Part shown: piece after piece, positions 23,489 to 31,415 of the stretch
Layout of the letters: each line of letters opens with the position of its first letter
Numbering within the stretch: the stretch's first letter is position 1
Virus record (IMG/VR): IMGVR_UViG_3300027867_000003
Span: 20,798-84,797 of that record
Length of the DNA: 64,000 nt
Direction: 5' to 3' (one strand)
From: a virus
The notes under the pieces: generated by a model
What the model was told of the DNA's origin: nothing
What the model saw: only the letters and a program-made list of their open reading frames with translations
Databases searched by the model: none
Program-made: the position numbers and the translations under genes

Positions 23489-23700
23489 GAGGAACCAAAC
23501 GATCGACCTCAGTTCGCCGGAAACATCGCCTATACGTCGACGTTACATTCAGTTCCCCCGTCTCCCGCCGAAAAGCTGCTTATGGGCTTCGATTAGTCCT
23601 CGATGATCGTCTTGACCTCCAAGCCAAGCCCGTTTGGGCCTATGACGGAAGTCCCTATATCGATAAACTTTCAATCAAGGAAAAGGACAAAAGAGGCTGA
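23485..23700 (+). CDS. Basic beta-rich protein, 71 aa
   Basis: MRGTKRSTSVRRKHRLYVDV followed by alternating strands (YGLRLVLDDRLDL). It is the last gene before the TTGTATGC site at 23710. Function unknown. Confidence 0.6.
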   Translation: MRGTKRSTSVRRKHRLYVDVTFSSPVSRRKAAYGLRLVLDDRLDLQAKPVWAYDGSPYIDKLSIKEKDKRG

Positions 23701-23709
23701 GGCGATCGG

Positions 23710-23717
23710 TTGTATGC
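23710..23717 (+). promoter_or_regulatory. TTGTATGC motif inside the early arm
   Basis: GGTTGTATGCACTCTCCGC, followed 30 bases on by a partial repeat CGTATGCCCCCTCC and then CCATTATCATCCC. It falls in the only sizeable gap (23701-23814) of this stretch and precedes ATG 23815, so it is probably an internal early promoter. Confidence 0.5.
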
Positions 23718-23814
23718 ACTCTCCGCTCGCCGGATCGTATGCCCCCTCCGCCGCCCTTGCCATCGCCCCTCCCCTCCATTATCATCCCAACCAACCACCA
23801 AAGGCCACACCCCA

Positions 23815-24246
23815 ATGCCCGACCAACCAACCACCCCAACGAAAGAACAAGAACTCCCCAACGAGAAATCCGAAATCGAGACTGAGATCCTTCTCTCCGA
23901 CAAAAAGACCTTCTCTGCCGACGAACTAGAAGCCGGCTCCATCCGCTATGGCAATCGCGGCATATGGCTACTTCCCCTTCGATCGGGCAATCTGGCCCTC
24001 TTCGACAGGGGATTTAATCTAATCTCGATAATTGACGATCTTCCCACAGCGGCCGAGATCAGTCTCCTGGCTCAAGAATCCGAGGCTCGTTGTCGAGCCG
24101 ACATGAGGGCCTACGAATTAAGTCATTTCTTGGGCGAGCCGTCGGACAGACAACTCGTTCGAGACATTCGCCGGGCCGAACGAACCCCAGTTCCCCGATC
24201 ACCAAAACAGTCCCCGCTATCTCAGGCCATCGACATCGACCTCTAA
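23815..24246 (+). CDS. Hypothetical protein with C-terminal AIDIDL tag, 143 aa
   Basis: Starts MPDQPTTPTKEQELPNEKSE, with a central beta region (YGNRGIWLLPLRSGNLALFD) and a basic linker, ending LSQAIDIDL. It is the first gene after the TTGTATGC site. The tag is identical at protein level to those at 22976 and 36309. Function unknown. Confidence 0.65.
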   Translation: MPDQPTTPTKEQELPNEKSEIETEILLSDKKTFSADELEAGSIRYGNRGIWLLPLRSGNLALFDRGFNLISIIDDLPTAAEISLLAQESEARCRADMRAYELSHFLGEPSDRQLVRDIRRAERTPVPRSPKQSPLSQAIDIDL

Positions 24247-24264
24247 GAAGAGGAATCCTTCCCT

Positions 24265-24543
24265 ATGCCCCAAATTCAATCAATCAGCCTCGCAGACCTC
24301 ATCGACCACGAGTCCCGCCGAATCGCAATCGACCTAATTCAACAGAAACTCGAATCCGAGGGACTCCCTCTCCCAAAGGACAGCAGCCTCGCAGTCCACG
24401 TTGACCAAATTCTCCTTCTCAGGCCCGAGATCAGAACTCAGGCCGAGAAAGTCGTTCTCGCCCGCCAAGACGCCTTTACAGAGAGCCTCCAAGCTATCGG
24501 AATCGAAGTCCAGATCGTCGAACCCATCGACATCGACCTCTGA
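24265..24543 (+). CDS. Hypothetical protein with C-terminal PIDIDL tag, 92 aa
   Basis: MPQIQSISLADLIDHESRRI, all-helical body, ending VEPIDIDL. AAGAAGAGGAATCC precedes the ATG. Another carrier of the shared terminal peptide. Confidence 0.65.
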   Translation: MPQIQSISLADLIDHESRRIAIDLIQQKLESEGLPLPKDSSLAVHVDQILLLRPEIRTQAEKVVLARQDAFTESLQAIGIEVQIVEPIDIDL

Positions 24544-24557
24544 GGAACAAACCAAAC

Positions 24558-24827
24558 ATGGTGAAACGAGCGCTACGTCGACACCAAGCACAGTCCCATA
24601 TGCGGCGCCGATTAAAAGAAGACCGTAATCAACATTACGCCAATCTGACCTGCCTCTGTTGGACTGATCCCCGAACGATGGCGCGGTTCAAAGAACAGCC
24701 GTGCCGTTGCAGTTGTTACGGCTGCGGTAATCCACGGTATCAGGTAAAGGGGGAGGAACGCTTTACGATGCAAGAACGCCGACACCTATTGAGCGATGAC
24801 AGAGCCTTAGAGGCCAATCTAAAATGA
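24558..24827 (+). CDS. Basic Cys-containing small phage protein, 89 aa
   Basis: Arg-rich helix (MVKRALRRHQAQSHMRRRLK) followed by CRCSCYGCGNPRYQVKGEE, which looks like a zinc-binding CxC-x2-CxNPR unit. This architecture is a recurrent small phage protein that I cannot name more precisely. Probably nucleic-acid binding. Confidence 0.68.
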   Translation: MVKRALRRHQAQSHMRRRLKEDRNQHYANLTCLCWTDPRTMARFKEQPCRCSCYGCGNPRYQVKGEERFTMQERRHLLSDDRALEANLK

Positions 24828-25090
24828 CCCAATTATCTAACATAGCCCGCTCAATTCTCCGACAAGCTGCTTTATCCGAATTCGGCCTAGAGATCGGGAT
24901 TACGGCAACGTCAGACAAGATCATCACACCGGCCCTACGGGCGAAGCAAATTCTATATCGCTTTAAGTCCGAAGATGCTGATTTCTCGAATCTCCGAATT
25001 GATCTCAGTCCCACCGATCCCGACAAATATCTCTGGATCATCAACACAGGACCTCGAATTCCGACCACAGCTCTGGAGATCGACCTCTGA
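24824..25090 (+). CDS. Hypothetical protein with C-terminal ALEIDL tag, 88 aa
   Basis: MTQLSNIARSILRQAALSEF, helix followed by beta segments (KYLWIINTG), ending TTALEIDL, a divergent version of the tag. Overlaps the next gene by one base (TGATG). Confidence 0.62.
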   Translation: MTQLSNIARSILRQAALSEFGLEIGITATSDKIITPALRAKQILYRFKSEDADFSNLRIDLSPTDPDKYLWIINTGPRIPTTALEIDL

Positions 25091-25308
25091 TGCCCTCTCC
25101 TAGCGAACAACCTCTAGAGCGTGTCTGCATCCGGCTCTATAAGGCCGACTACGAAGCCATCCGCCAAATGGCCGAGACAATCGGAACAACCGGCGGAATA
25201 AATACCATCATTCGTGAAATCGTCCATCGCTATATCAAGGGCGTCAGAGACCTAGAGAGGCGAAACATCGACGAATTGAACCGAAGAACCCCAGAACAGA
25301 ATCCATAG
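25090..25308 (+). CDS. Ribbon-helix-helix-like small protein, 72 aa
   Basis: ERVCIRLYKADYEAIRQMAE has the strand-then-helix pattern of ribbon-helix-helix DNA-binding proteins, followed by a second helix (INTIIREIVHRYI). It may be a small transcription regulator; this is a pattern call only. Confidence 0.5.
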   Translation: MPSPSEQPLERVCIRLYKADYEAIRQMAETIGTTGGINTIIREIVHRYIKGVRDLERRNIDELNRRTPEQNP

Positions 25309-25325
25309 GAAAGGGACCACCTTCG

Positions 25326-25538
25326 ATGCCCCGCTACATCACCCACGCCCGAGATACCCGAGAACTTCTGGCCGAGTTCCAGAGCGACATAACCCGGCGA
25401 CTCGATACCCTCGACGGAATCCTAAAAACCATGAAACCCAACGCGGCAGAATCGAGCCGAATAAGTCGCGCCCGGCGCGAATTGCTCGACCTACAAGACT
25501 ACTGGCGGAACATCGAAATCGGGGGAGATCGCGAATGA
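25326..25538 (+). CDS. Helical protein, 70 aa
   Basis: MPRYITHARDTRELLAEFQS, charged helices throughout, ATG after GGAAAGGGACC. Overlaps the next start by four bases. Function unknown. Confidence 0.58.
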   Translation: MPRYITHARDTRELLAEFQSDITRRLDTLDGILKTMKPNAAESSRISRARRELLDLQDYWRNIEIGGDRE

Positions 25539-25807
25539 CCGACAGCGAAGCCCCAACCTCTCCTCTCACAGAGGCGACCCCCGATTCCGTCGACGAACTC
25601 CTGGATCTGATGAATCGTTCGATGGTTGCCGGAATGCCCGAAGCCATTACGGACGACAAATTGGTCAAACTAATCGCAGCCTATCGGCGCCAAGCTGAGA
25701 ATTGGCTCATTCAGGAAGCCGAAAAGCGTGCCGCCGGCCCCCGAAAGCGCCAACCAAAGACCTTCGACACCAGCCAAGCCATCGACATCGGCGACCTCTT
25801 CCAATGA
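25535..25807 (+). CDS. Hypothetical protein with C-terminal AIDIGDLFQ tag, 90 aa
   Basis: MTDSEAPTSPLTEATPDSVD, a helical core (VKLIAAYRRQAENWLIQEAE) and a basic linker, ending TSQAIDIGDLFQ. It is the longest tag version and resembles QAVDITDLF at 15420 and AIDIGDAF inside the CobS-like protein. Overlaps the nuclease gene by four bases. Confidence 0.65.
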   Translation: MTDSEAPTSPLTEATPDSVDELLDLMNRSMVAGMPEAITDDKLVKLIAAYRRQAENWLIQEAEKRAAGPRKRQPKTFDTSQAIDIGDLFQ

Positions 25808-26925
25808 CTGAGATCATAGACAACAATGAACCCGAACCACTAAGCCTTGGAAAGCAAATGGTAGAATCTATGACAATTCATTCTGAAATCGAGATAGATT
25901 CAATGACCGATGGCACAGGTCTGACGAGCCTCGAAGCCACAGTTCTAGAGGCCCAGCGACAGTCCTCTGAGGCCCTGTCTTCCGAAGGCCGACAATCCTT
26001 CTCGACCAAAATCCCCAACCTTCAGATTGCCTGGGATTCGACGAGCCTCAACGATCTAAAAAAGTGCCCCCGCTATTATCAATATTCCATGGTCCTAGGT
26101 TACGGAAGTCCATTCGCTAATGCTCATCTGACCTTCGGTGGCCTTTTCGCCAAATCACTAGAAACCTATAATCGCCTGATGGCAAAAACCGACTCCGATC
26201 ACGAAAAAGCCCTAATTGAAGTCATTCGCTTTCTAGTTTCCGCCACTTGGGACTCCGAGATAAATCGTCCTTGGGTATCCGACGAGCCAACAAAGTCCCG
26301 CGATACCCTTCTCCGCACCGTTATTTGGTATCTCGATTTCTTCAAAACCGATTCACTGAAAACCCTGACCTTTCCTGATGGAACCCCCGCAGTTGAGGTT
26401 CCGTTTAGACTCCATTTAGGCGATATTGATCTCTTTGCCCCAAGTGGCGAGGAATTCCTGCTCTGCGGTTATCTCGACAAAATCGTCATTTGGAACGACG
26501 GAATCTACATAGTCGACCAGAAGACAACCAAATCCCCCCTCGATGATACTTATTTCAAACAATATAATCCACATAATCAGATGACCCTATATTCCATTGC
26601 TGGAAAAACAGTTCTAGAACACGAAATCGACGGAGTTATCATCGACGCGGCACAGATTCTCGTCGAAGGGACCCGATTTAGACGGCGCCCAATTCCAAGG
26701 TCTACAGAACAGCTTGAAGAATGGCTCGTCGATCTGAAATATTATCTCAAAGAAGCCATAACTTATGCCATTGACAATCACTGGCCAATGCGAGAATCGT
26801 CTTGTGGCTTCGGTCGGAATCAATGCACCTTTCGCCCCGTCTGCTCCGCAGATCCGTCGGCCCGACAGGAAATGCTCGACAGCTTCTATGTCAGGAGAAT
26901 CTGGAACCCCCTAGAGACCCGCTAA
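25804..26925 (+). CDS. Cas4/RecB-like PD-(D/E)XK nuclease
   Basis: A 373-residue protein. The core shows IAWDSTSLNDLKKCPRYYQY (start of RecB-like domains), then a conserved Asp in LLCGYLDKIV, and DQKTTKS as the D-x-K step, with QMTLYSIA following. The C-terminus has CGFGRNQCTFRPVC, reminiscent of the Cas4/AddB iron-sulfur cysteines, although only three or four Cys are seen. Likely an exonuclease in recombination or replication-fork processing; the Sak4-like gene follows shortly. Confidence 0.8.
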   Translation: MTEIIDNNEPEPLSLGKQMVESMTIHSEIEIDSMTDGTGLTSLEATVLEAQRQSSEALSSEGRQSFSTKIPNLQIAWDSTSLNDLKKCPRYYQYSMVLGYGSPFANAHLTFGGLFAKSLETYNRLMAKTDSDHEKALIEVIRFLVSATWDSEINRPWVSDEPTKSRDTLLRTVIWYLDFFKTDSLKTLTFPDGTPAVEVPFRLHLGDIDLFAPSGEEFLLCGYLDKIVIWNDGIYIVDQKTTKSPLDDTYFKQYNPHNQMTLYSIAGKTVLEHEIDGVIIDAAQILVEGTRFRRRPIPRSTEQLEEWLVDLKYYLKEAITYAIDNHWPMRESSCGFGRNQCTFRPVCSADPSARQEMLDSFYVRRIWNPLETR

Positions 26926-26948
26926 TCATCAACCAAAGGACCTCTCCA

Positions 26949-27215
26949 ATGGGCTACTACATCAACCCGCCATCCGAGACCAAAGAACAGTGGCTTCAAA
27001 AGCATGGAACCCCCGTTCACGGTGACGTGGTCCTCTCTCACGACTTCTCAGGACCAACCCTTCCGGTTTGCCTCGTCGATAACGGACCCTTCACCGCCGC
27101 CGGCATAGCTTTCGACGCAGGCGAACTCCGAGCCTTCGGTCACCCCGACCGCAGACCCAAATCTTGGTTCCTCGTCAGCCGAGAGGACCTAGAGCCATAT
27201 TATAGAGGGAAATAA
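26949..27215 (+). CDS. Hypothetical protein, 88 aa
   Basis: MGYYINPPSETKEQWLQKHG, with PKSWFLVSREDLEPYYRG near the end. I have seen this general pattern in phage proteins of unknown function. AAAGGACC precedes the ATG. Confidence 0.65.
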   Translation: MGYYINPPSETKEQWLQKHGTPVHGDVVLSHDFSGPTLPVCLVDNGPFTAAGIAFDAGELRAFGHPDRRPKSWFLVSREDLEPYYRGK

Positions 27216-27218
27216 CCG

Positions 27219-27665
27219 ATGCCCGTCTTCGCCCTCATCGACCCAAAGGCCCGATCAATCGACCTAGAGGATTTCCCTAGCTACGATCTAGCTCTCGACA
27301 AAGTTGGGCTAAAAGCTGGTTCCGTCGACTTCGGCACCGTGGCTCAGTGGAAAGACGGTCGAAATCTCTCAATCATCGTCTATGAATGGAGCCTCATGGA
27401 CAGCGACCCTGAAGCCTATTTCGCCTGCAACGGACGTCTCTACAATGGCCCCGCCGTGATGTATATGTCCGACGCCGAGGGTGAGACAATCGACTTCTCG
27501 CCGGCCTTGGCCGAACACTTCAAGGCCGACTGTTCTCACTTCCTCTGGCTCAGTTCGGTCGAAGCCGCCGAAAAGGCCATCATGGAGAACAAAGTCATTC
27601 GACCCCAGACGGCCATCAACGGAGTTCCAACGTGGCAATGGAATAAGCCGAAGGAGTCTGTCTGA
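27219..27665 (+). CDS. Hypothetical protein, 148 aa
   Basis: MPVFALIDPKARSIDLEDFP, alpha/beta, with acidic patches (MYMSDAEGETIDFSPALAEH). It is related in style to the preceding small gene, and lies directly upstream of the Sak4-like recombinase. Function unknown. Confidence 0.65.
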   Translation: MPVFALIDPKARSIDLEDFPSYDLALDKVGLKAGSVDFGTVAQWKDGRNLSIIVYEWSLMDSDPEAYFACNGRLYNGPAVMYMSDAEGETIDFSPALAEHFKADCSHFLWLSSVEAAEKAIMENKVIRPQTAINGVPTWQWNKPKESV

Positions 27666-27666
27666 G

Positions 27667-28653
27667 ATGCCCAGCCTCCTTGATCCAATCTCCGAATCCG
27701 CCAAGATCCTCCTAATCGGAGATCAGTCGGCCGGAAAGACCGGGGCAAAAGCCAGCCTCATCGCAATGGGCTATAAGCTCCTGATGATCGACACCGACAA
27801 AGGCTTCAAAATCCTCAGAGCCCTCTTGACCGATTCTCGATATCCATATAAAGCCTATATGGAAAAACATGGCATCCGACCTGAGGAAAATATCAGCTAC
27901 ATTCCGATTGACGTCCCGATGGACTTCAAATCCGAGAACATCAAAGGGACTCAGTGGAACATTCTAAGTCCTATGTCGTCGTCTGCCTGGTCAACCGTCA
28001 TCAATCTCCTTCGTGAGTGGAAAGACGGTCAGAAGTCCTGGGGCTCTATCAACGACTGGGACAGCGACACAATTCTCGACTTCGACACCATGTCAACATT
28101 GGCTGAGATTGCCAAATATTGGGTCCAAGACATGAACGGCCATCTTGGAGCCCTCGTCGACGATCACGGCCGAGACACCGGCGGGGCGCAAGAAATGATA
28201 ATGCGCCTGATGACCAAAGTCACATCATCATCGGTGCGATGTAATGTCATCATCACAGCACATATAAAGCGAGTCGACATGTCAGCCGATGTCCCCCAGT
28301 CCCCAGAACAGAGGCTCAGAGAAAAAAAGGCCATCGACCCAAAGGGCTTTCCCGCCGTTATCGGACAGGCCGTCAGTCCATATATCGGAAAGAAATTCAA
28401 CGACCAATTCATCGTCAAACAAGACGGCGACGGCAACCGAGGAACCCGAAGAATCTACACCGTGCCAACTGACAACGTTGGGGCCAAGAACTCCGTCTAT
28501 CTTGAACCATCTTATGACCTTACCAGTGGCCTCGCCGAAATATTCTGCGCCCTTCAATACAAAGACCCCCCAACGGATCTCATTAACGCCATGAAACCGA
28601 AGTCAGAAGGCCCACCCCCAGGTCCCATCGCCAGTGGCTTTGGAAAACGATAA
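27667..28653 (+). CDS. Sak4-like RecA-fold ATPase
   Basis: A 328-residue protein. Walker A is GDQSAGKTG (18-26), followed by YKLLMIDTDKGFKIL; a Walker B-like strand is DTILDFDTMSTLAE; and VIITAHIKR resembles the sensor strand of RecA-fold phage ATPases (AAA_24/Sak4). These act as single-strand annealing or recombination proteins, usually with a phage single-strand-binding partner, found here at 29034. The C-terminus is Pro-rich. Confidence 0.8.
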   Translation: MPSLLDPISESAKILLIGDQSAGKTGAKASLIAMGYKLLMIDTDKGFKILRALLTDSRYPYKAYMEKHGIRPEENISYIPIDVPMDFKSENIKGTQWNILSPMSSSAWSTVINLLREWKDGQKSWGSINDWDSDTILDFDTMSTLAEIAKYWVQDMNGHLGALVDDHGRDTGGAQEMIMRLMTKVTSSSVRCNVIITAHIKRVDMSADVPQSPEQRLREKKAIDPKGFPAVIGQAVSPYIGKKFNDQFIVKQDGDGNRGTRRIYTVPTDNVGAKNSVYLEPSYDLTSGLAEIFCALQYKDPPTDLINAMKPKSEGPPPGPIASGFGKR

Positions 28654-28670
28654 CCCAAGGACAATTCTCA

Positions 28671-28868
28671 ATGATCCCCTCTCCTGATATTCCCCCCGGC
28701 TACTATCTGGTCCAAAAGGGCCGCTATCCCTCCGGTCAGCCTGCTTGGCGCGTTGCTCGTTGGATGCCGCAGGCTGAGACGTGGGAACTCAACAGCCCTT
28801 GGTTCGACCATCCCGGTCACTACGTCGCCGCAGGCTATTTCGACGACATCGGAACCAAGGTAGCATAG
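28671..28868 (+). CDS. Small protein, 65 aa
   Basis: MIPSPDIPPGYYLVQKGRYP, Trp/Tyr/Pro-rich (WRVARWMPQAETWELNSPWF), probably a compact beta fold. Located between the Sak4-like and single-strand-binding-like genes. Function unknown. Confidence 0.6.
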   Translation: MIPSPDIPPGYYLVQKGRYPSGQPAWRVARWMPQAETWELNSPWFDHPGHYVAAGYFDDIGTKVA

Positions 28869-28878
28869 GACAGAGCCC

Positions 28879-29028
28879 ATGACCTTCAAACGCCAGACAC
28901 AATTCGAGACCCTTAAATCGGGTCTCTCCCGCTCTACCGACGGCCCAACAGTGGCCGCAGTAGAAAGAGCACAGAATTCAGAATCTCCTGAATCTCCTGC
29001 TCTCCTTCAACCCACCGAAAGGACCTAA
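28879..29028 (+). CDS. Small hydrophilic protein, 49 aa
   Basis: MTFKRQTQFETLKSGLSRST then a Ser/Pro/Glu-rich end (NSESPESPALLQ). Starts soon after the previous stop and ends five bases before the next ATG. Function unknown. Confidence 0.5.
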   Translation: MTFKRQTQFETLKSGLSRSTDGPTVAAVERAQNSESPESPALLQPTERT

Positions 29029-29033
29029 TTCCT

Positions 29034-29525
29034 ATGGCCGAACCAATGGACCTTCGCGATCTGCTTGACGCCCCAGGGACATCGTTTCCTGACCGCCCGA
29101 GTCTCCCCGGCTCAAAGACCTTCTACGGGAAGCTCCTTTCCGTCGAAGCAACTCACAGCCAGGTGAAGGGAACCCCTGCGTTCCGCTTCAACGTCCGTCT
29201 CACGGACCCTGGTTCCGATGTTCCCAAGCCCGCCCTCGACGCAATCACGGGCGCCGGTTTCAACCTCAGCGACTACCAGGTCTACTATGACTTCTGGCTG
29301 ACCCCCGGCTCCATGTCCATGCTGTGGCGCTTTCTGGAAGGTGGTGGTTTCGACCGGAACAAGGGCCTCCGGGAGCAGATGAAGCTCGACGACAGTTATA
29401 ACCCCACCGCCGATACCAACGACCTGTTCCGGGGCATGGACATCATCTGCCGAACCCAACAGGCGAACGACCAGGGGCGGGTCTTCAGCAACCTCGACAT
29501 GATTGCCTTCAGGAAAGCCGCCTAA
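29034..29525 (+). CDS. Probable single-strand-binding protein (DUF669-like OB fold)
   Basis: A 163-residue protein: SKTFYGKLLSVEATHSQVKG and TPAFRFNVRLTDPG, then YQVYYDFWLTPGSMSMLWRF, then FRGMDIICRTQQA. These features match the DUF669-type proteins encoded beside Sak-type recombinases. It would coat single-stranded DNA for replication and annealing. CDS composition suggests strong expression, and hairpins follow directly. Confidence 0.68.
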   Translation: MAEPMDLRDLLDAPGTSFPDRPSLPGSKTFYGKLLSVEATHSQVKGTPAFRFNVRLTDPGSDVPKPALDAITGAGFNLSDYQVYYDFWLTPGSMSMLWRFLEGGGFDRNKGLREQMKLDDSYNPTADTNDLFRGMDIICRTQQANDQGRVFSNLDMIAFRKAA

Positions 29526-29530
29526 GAGAT

Positions 29531-29655
29531 CCGTTCTCCCTCTTCGGAACGGACGATGACAAATGGACCCTTGTTATCTGTCCGTCCTCACCCGGCAAAC
29601 GGCAGCCGGGCCGAAGAAAGTCGCGACAGGCCGGAAAGACGGCCACCCCCCTTCG
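29531..29655 (+). other. Cluster of three hairpins downstream of the SSB-like gene
   Basis: CCGTTC (29531-29536) pairs with GAACGG (29547-29552); CCCGGC (29591-29596) pairs with GCCGGG (29605-29610); GGCCG and CGGCC pair near 29629-29644. The first could be a terminator or attenuator for the highly expressed upstream gene. A weak ORF overlaps (29556-29693). Confidence 0.45.
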
Positions 29656-29693
29656 GAGACCTAAGAATGCCCCCGTCGAATCCATTTGCCTAA
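29556..29693 (+). CDS. Doubtful 45-aa ORF over the hairpin cluster
   Basis: MTNGPLLSVRPHPANGSRAE, rich in Arg and Pro. Only a weak ribosome site is present and the DNA is dominated by hairpins, so non-coding function is at least as likely. Confidence 0.25.
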   Translation: MTNGPLLSVRPHPANGSRAEESRDRPERRPPPFGDLRMPPSNPFA

Positions 29694-29718
29694 ATCCGGG
29701 CAGCTCGTTCTTCGAACA

Positions 29719-29820
29719 ATGGACAACCGGCACCGATTCCTGTTCGCACCACAGGACCGGAAGCCCCGTCGACGAACCCCGGAGACAAACCCCATGACAG
29801 GAAAGGACCCCCGTCAATGA
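29719..29820 (+). CDS. Possible 33-aa basic peptide
   Basis: MDNRHRFLFAPQDRKPRRRT. Its TGA overlaps the ATG of the next gene (ATGA at 29817). The overlap suggests coupling, but the composition is not diagnostic. Confidence 0.3.
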   Translation: MDNRHRFLFAPQDRKPRRRTPETNPMTGKDPRQ

Positions 29821-29987
29821 TCTGGGAATACAAAATACTCGACCCCGGAGCTGAGGTCAATCTCAATGAACTCCAATCCGAGCTAAATTCCCTCGGCCTC
29901 AATCGCTGGGAACTCGTCGGCTTCGACGACACCATGATGATCCTCAAACGAATCCGAGACGACTGGCAAAGAAAGGACGAGAGATAG
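29817..29987 (+). CDS. DUF4177-like protein, 56 aa
   Basis: MIWEYKILDPGAEVNLNELQ, then LNSLGLNRWELVGFDD and MMILKR. The WEYK-(x)n-LN.LG..GWELV pattern is that of DUF4177, a small widespread fold of unknown function. AAAGGACCC precedes the ATG. Confidence 0.72.
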   Translation: MIWEYKILDPGAEVNLNELQSELNSLGLNRWELVGFDDTMMILKRIRDDWQRKDER

Positions 29988-29990
29988 ACC

Positions 29991-31415
29991 ATGTCTCGTG
30001 ATCTCGATCCCCGGAAAATCATAGTCCGAAATCGCCAACGGAAGGACCTCGGAAATCTGACATCCCTAGAGAACTCCATAAAGACCCGAGGCCAGATTCA
30101 TCCAATCGTCGTTCGAACCGAGCCCGATGATTCGATTGTCCTGATGGTCGGTGGCCGAAGGCTCCAGGCTTGCATCAATCTCGGCATCCCCGTCAAGGCC
30201 GACTTCTGGGACGACCTCGACGACACAACGGCCAAAGCCGTTGAACTAGAGGAAAACATAAAGCGAAGCGATCTGTCGTGGCGCGATCACGCCACAGCGG
30301 TCGGCGAACTCCATCAATTATACAAAGACACCCGCCCGGATTGGACTGTCCAGAAAACCGCAAGCGAAATTAGCATGGCCCCCAGCCAGATTCATCTAAT
30401 TCTCACCGTATTCAAGAACCTCGCTTCGCCCCTCTTGAACAATTCCCAGAGTCTCGACCAATCTTATTCAATCCTTCAGAACACAGCTGAACGCAAAACG
30501 GCCCAAATCGTCGCCGACATAATTTCAGCGAGCAAAGAGATCTTCGACTCAGCATCGAATTCACAGGAGAAAAACAATGAAAGAGACTCTATTGGCCCTG
30601 ACGGCAGGGATGATAGTGGGGTTAATAATGTCACCAATGGTCAAGGACTTATCAATTCAGAGAAGGATGATGCTGATAGCCATTCCAGCAATCTTAGCAG
30701 GAGTCTTAGTTCAACGTCTATATCACCCAAAATAATTCTGAATACCAATTTCCTCACCTGGGTCGCCAAATACAGCGGGCCTCAGTTCAACCTCATTCAC
30801 TGCGACTTCCCATATAGCATCCAATATGACAGCTATGCAAAATCCATCTCTAGCACAACCGAAGATTATGATTTCTCCGGCTTCTTCGACCTCCTCGACC
30901 CGCTCGTCGAAAACATCAATAAGATCGCCTCCTATTCATCGCACATCATGTTCTGGTTTTCTATGAAATTCTACGAACAAACGAAACAAAAACTCGAATC
31001 CAGTGGTCTCTATGTCCACGACCATCCCCTAATCTGGCACAAGACTGACAACGCCGGCATCATTCCGGGTAGAGACAATGCCTTTCCCCGCCGGGTCTAC
31101 GAGACAGCATTTCTATGTTCCCGTGGTCGAAGAACCCTCGTCAAATCTCTCTCAAATACCTATGGATGTCCAACATCCGATAAACCGATTCATCCCTCTC
31201 AGAAGCCCGAGCCGATGCTAAGGCACTTTTTCTCAATGCTCATAGACGAAACAACCGATTTCTTCGACCCCACCTGCGGCAGCGGCACTGCGCTCAGGGC
31301 CGCCGACGCCGTCGGAGCCCGCTCGGTCCTCGGTGTTGAAATCGACCCTGCTTACGCCGCCTCAGCCGAAAGCGCCTTCCAGACATCCTGGCTACTCCGA
31401 AAAGCAATAAGATGA
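29991..31415 (+). CDS. ParB-domain / DNA methyltransferase fusion
   Basis: A 474-residue protein. The N-terminal ParB-like part (about 1-170) shows KIIVRNRQRKDLGNLTSLEN, IVVRTEPDD and MVGGRRLQACINLG. A low-complexity Ser/Asn/Asp linker (about 190-245) follows. The C-terminal methyltransferase has motif IV HCDFPYS (DPPY-like) and the SAM-binding FFDPTCGSGTALRAAD near the end, with IHPSQKPEPMLRHF. It should methylate an amino group (N6-adenine or N4-cytosine), probably protecting phage DNA. Start ATG 29991 after GAAAGGACGAGAG. Confidence 0.85.
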   Translation: MSRDLDPRKIIVRNRQRKDLGNLTSLENSIKTRGQIHPIVVRTEPDDSIVLMVGGRRLQACINLGIPVKADFWDDLDDTTAKAVELEENIKRSDLSWRDHATAVGELHQLYKDTRPDWTVQKTASEISMAPSQIHLILTVFKNLASPLLNNSQSLDQSYSILQNTAERKTAQIVADIISASKEIFDSASNSQEKNNERDSIGPDGRDDSGVNNVTNGQGLINSEKDDADSHSSNLSRSLSSTSISPKIILNTNFLTWVAKYSGPQFNLIHCDFPYSIQYDSYAKSISSTTEDYDFSGFFDLLDPLVENINKIASYSSHIMFWFSMKFYEQTKQKLESSGLYVHDHPLIWHKTDNAGIIPGRDNAFPRRVYETAFLCSRGRRTLVKSLSNTYGCPTSDKPIHPSQKPEPMLRHFFSMLIDETTDFFDPTCGSGTALRAADAVGARSVLGVEIDPAYAASAESAFQTSWLLRKAIR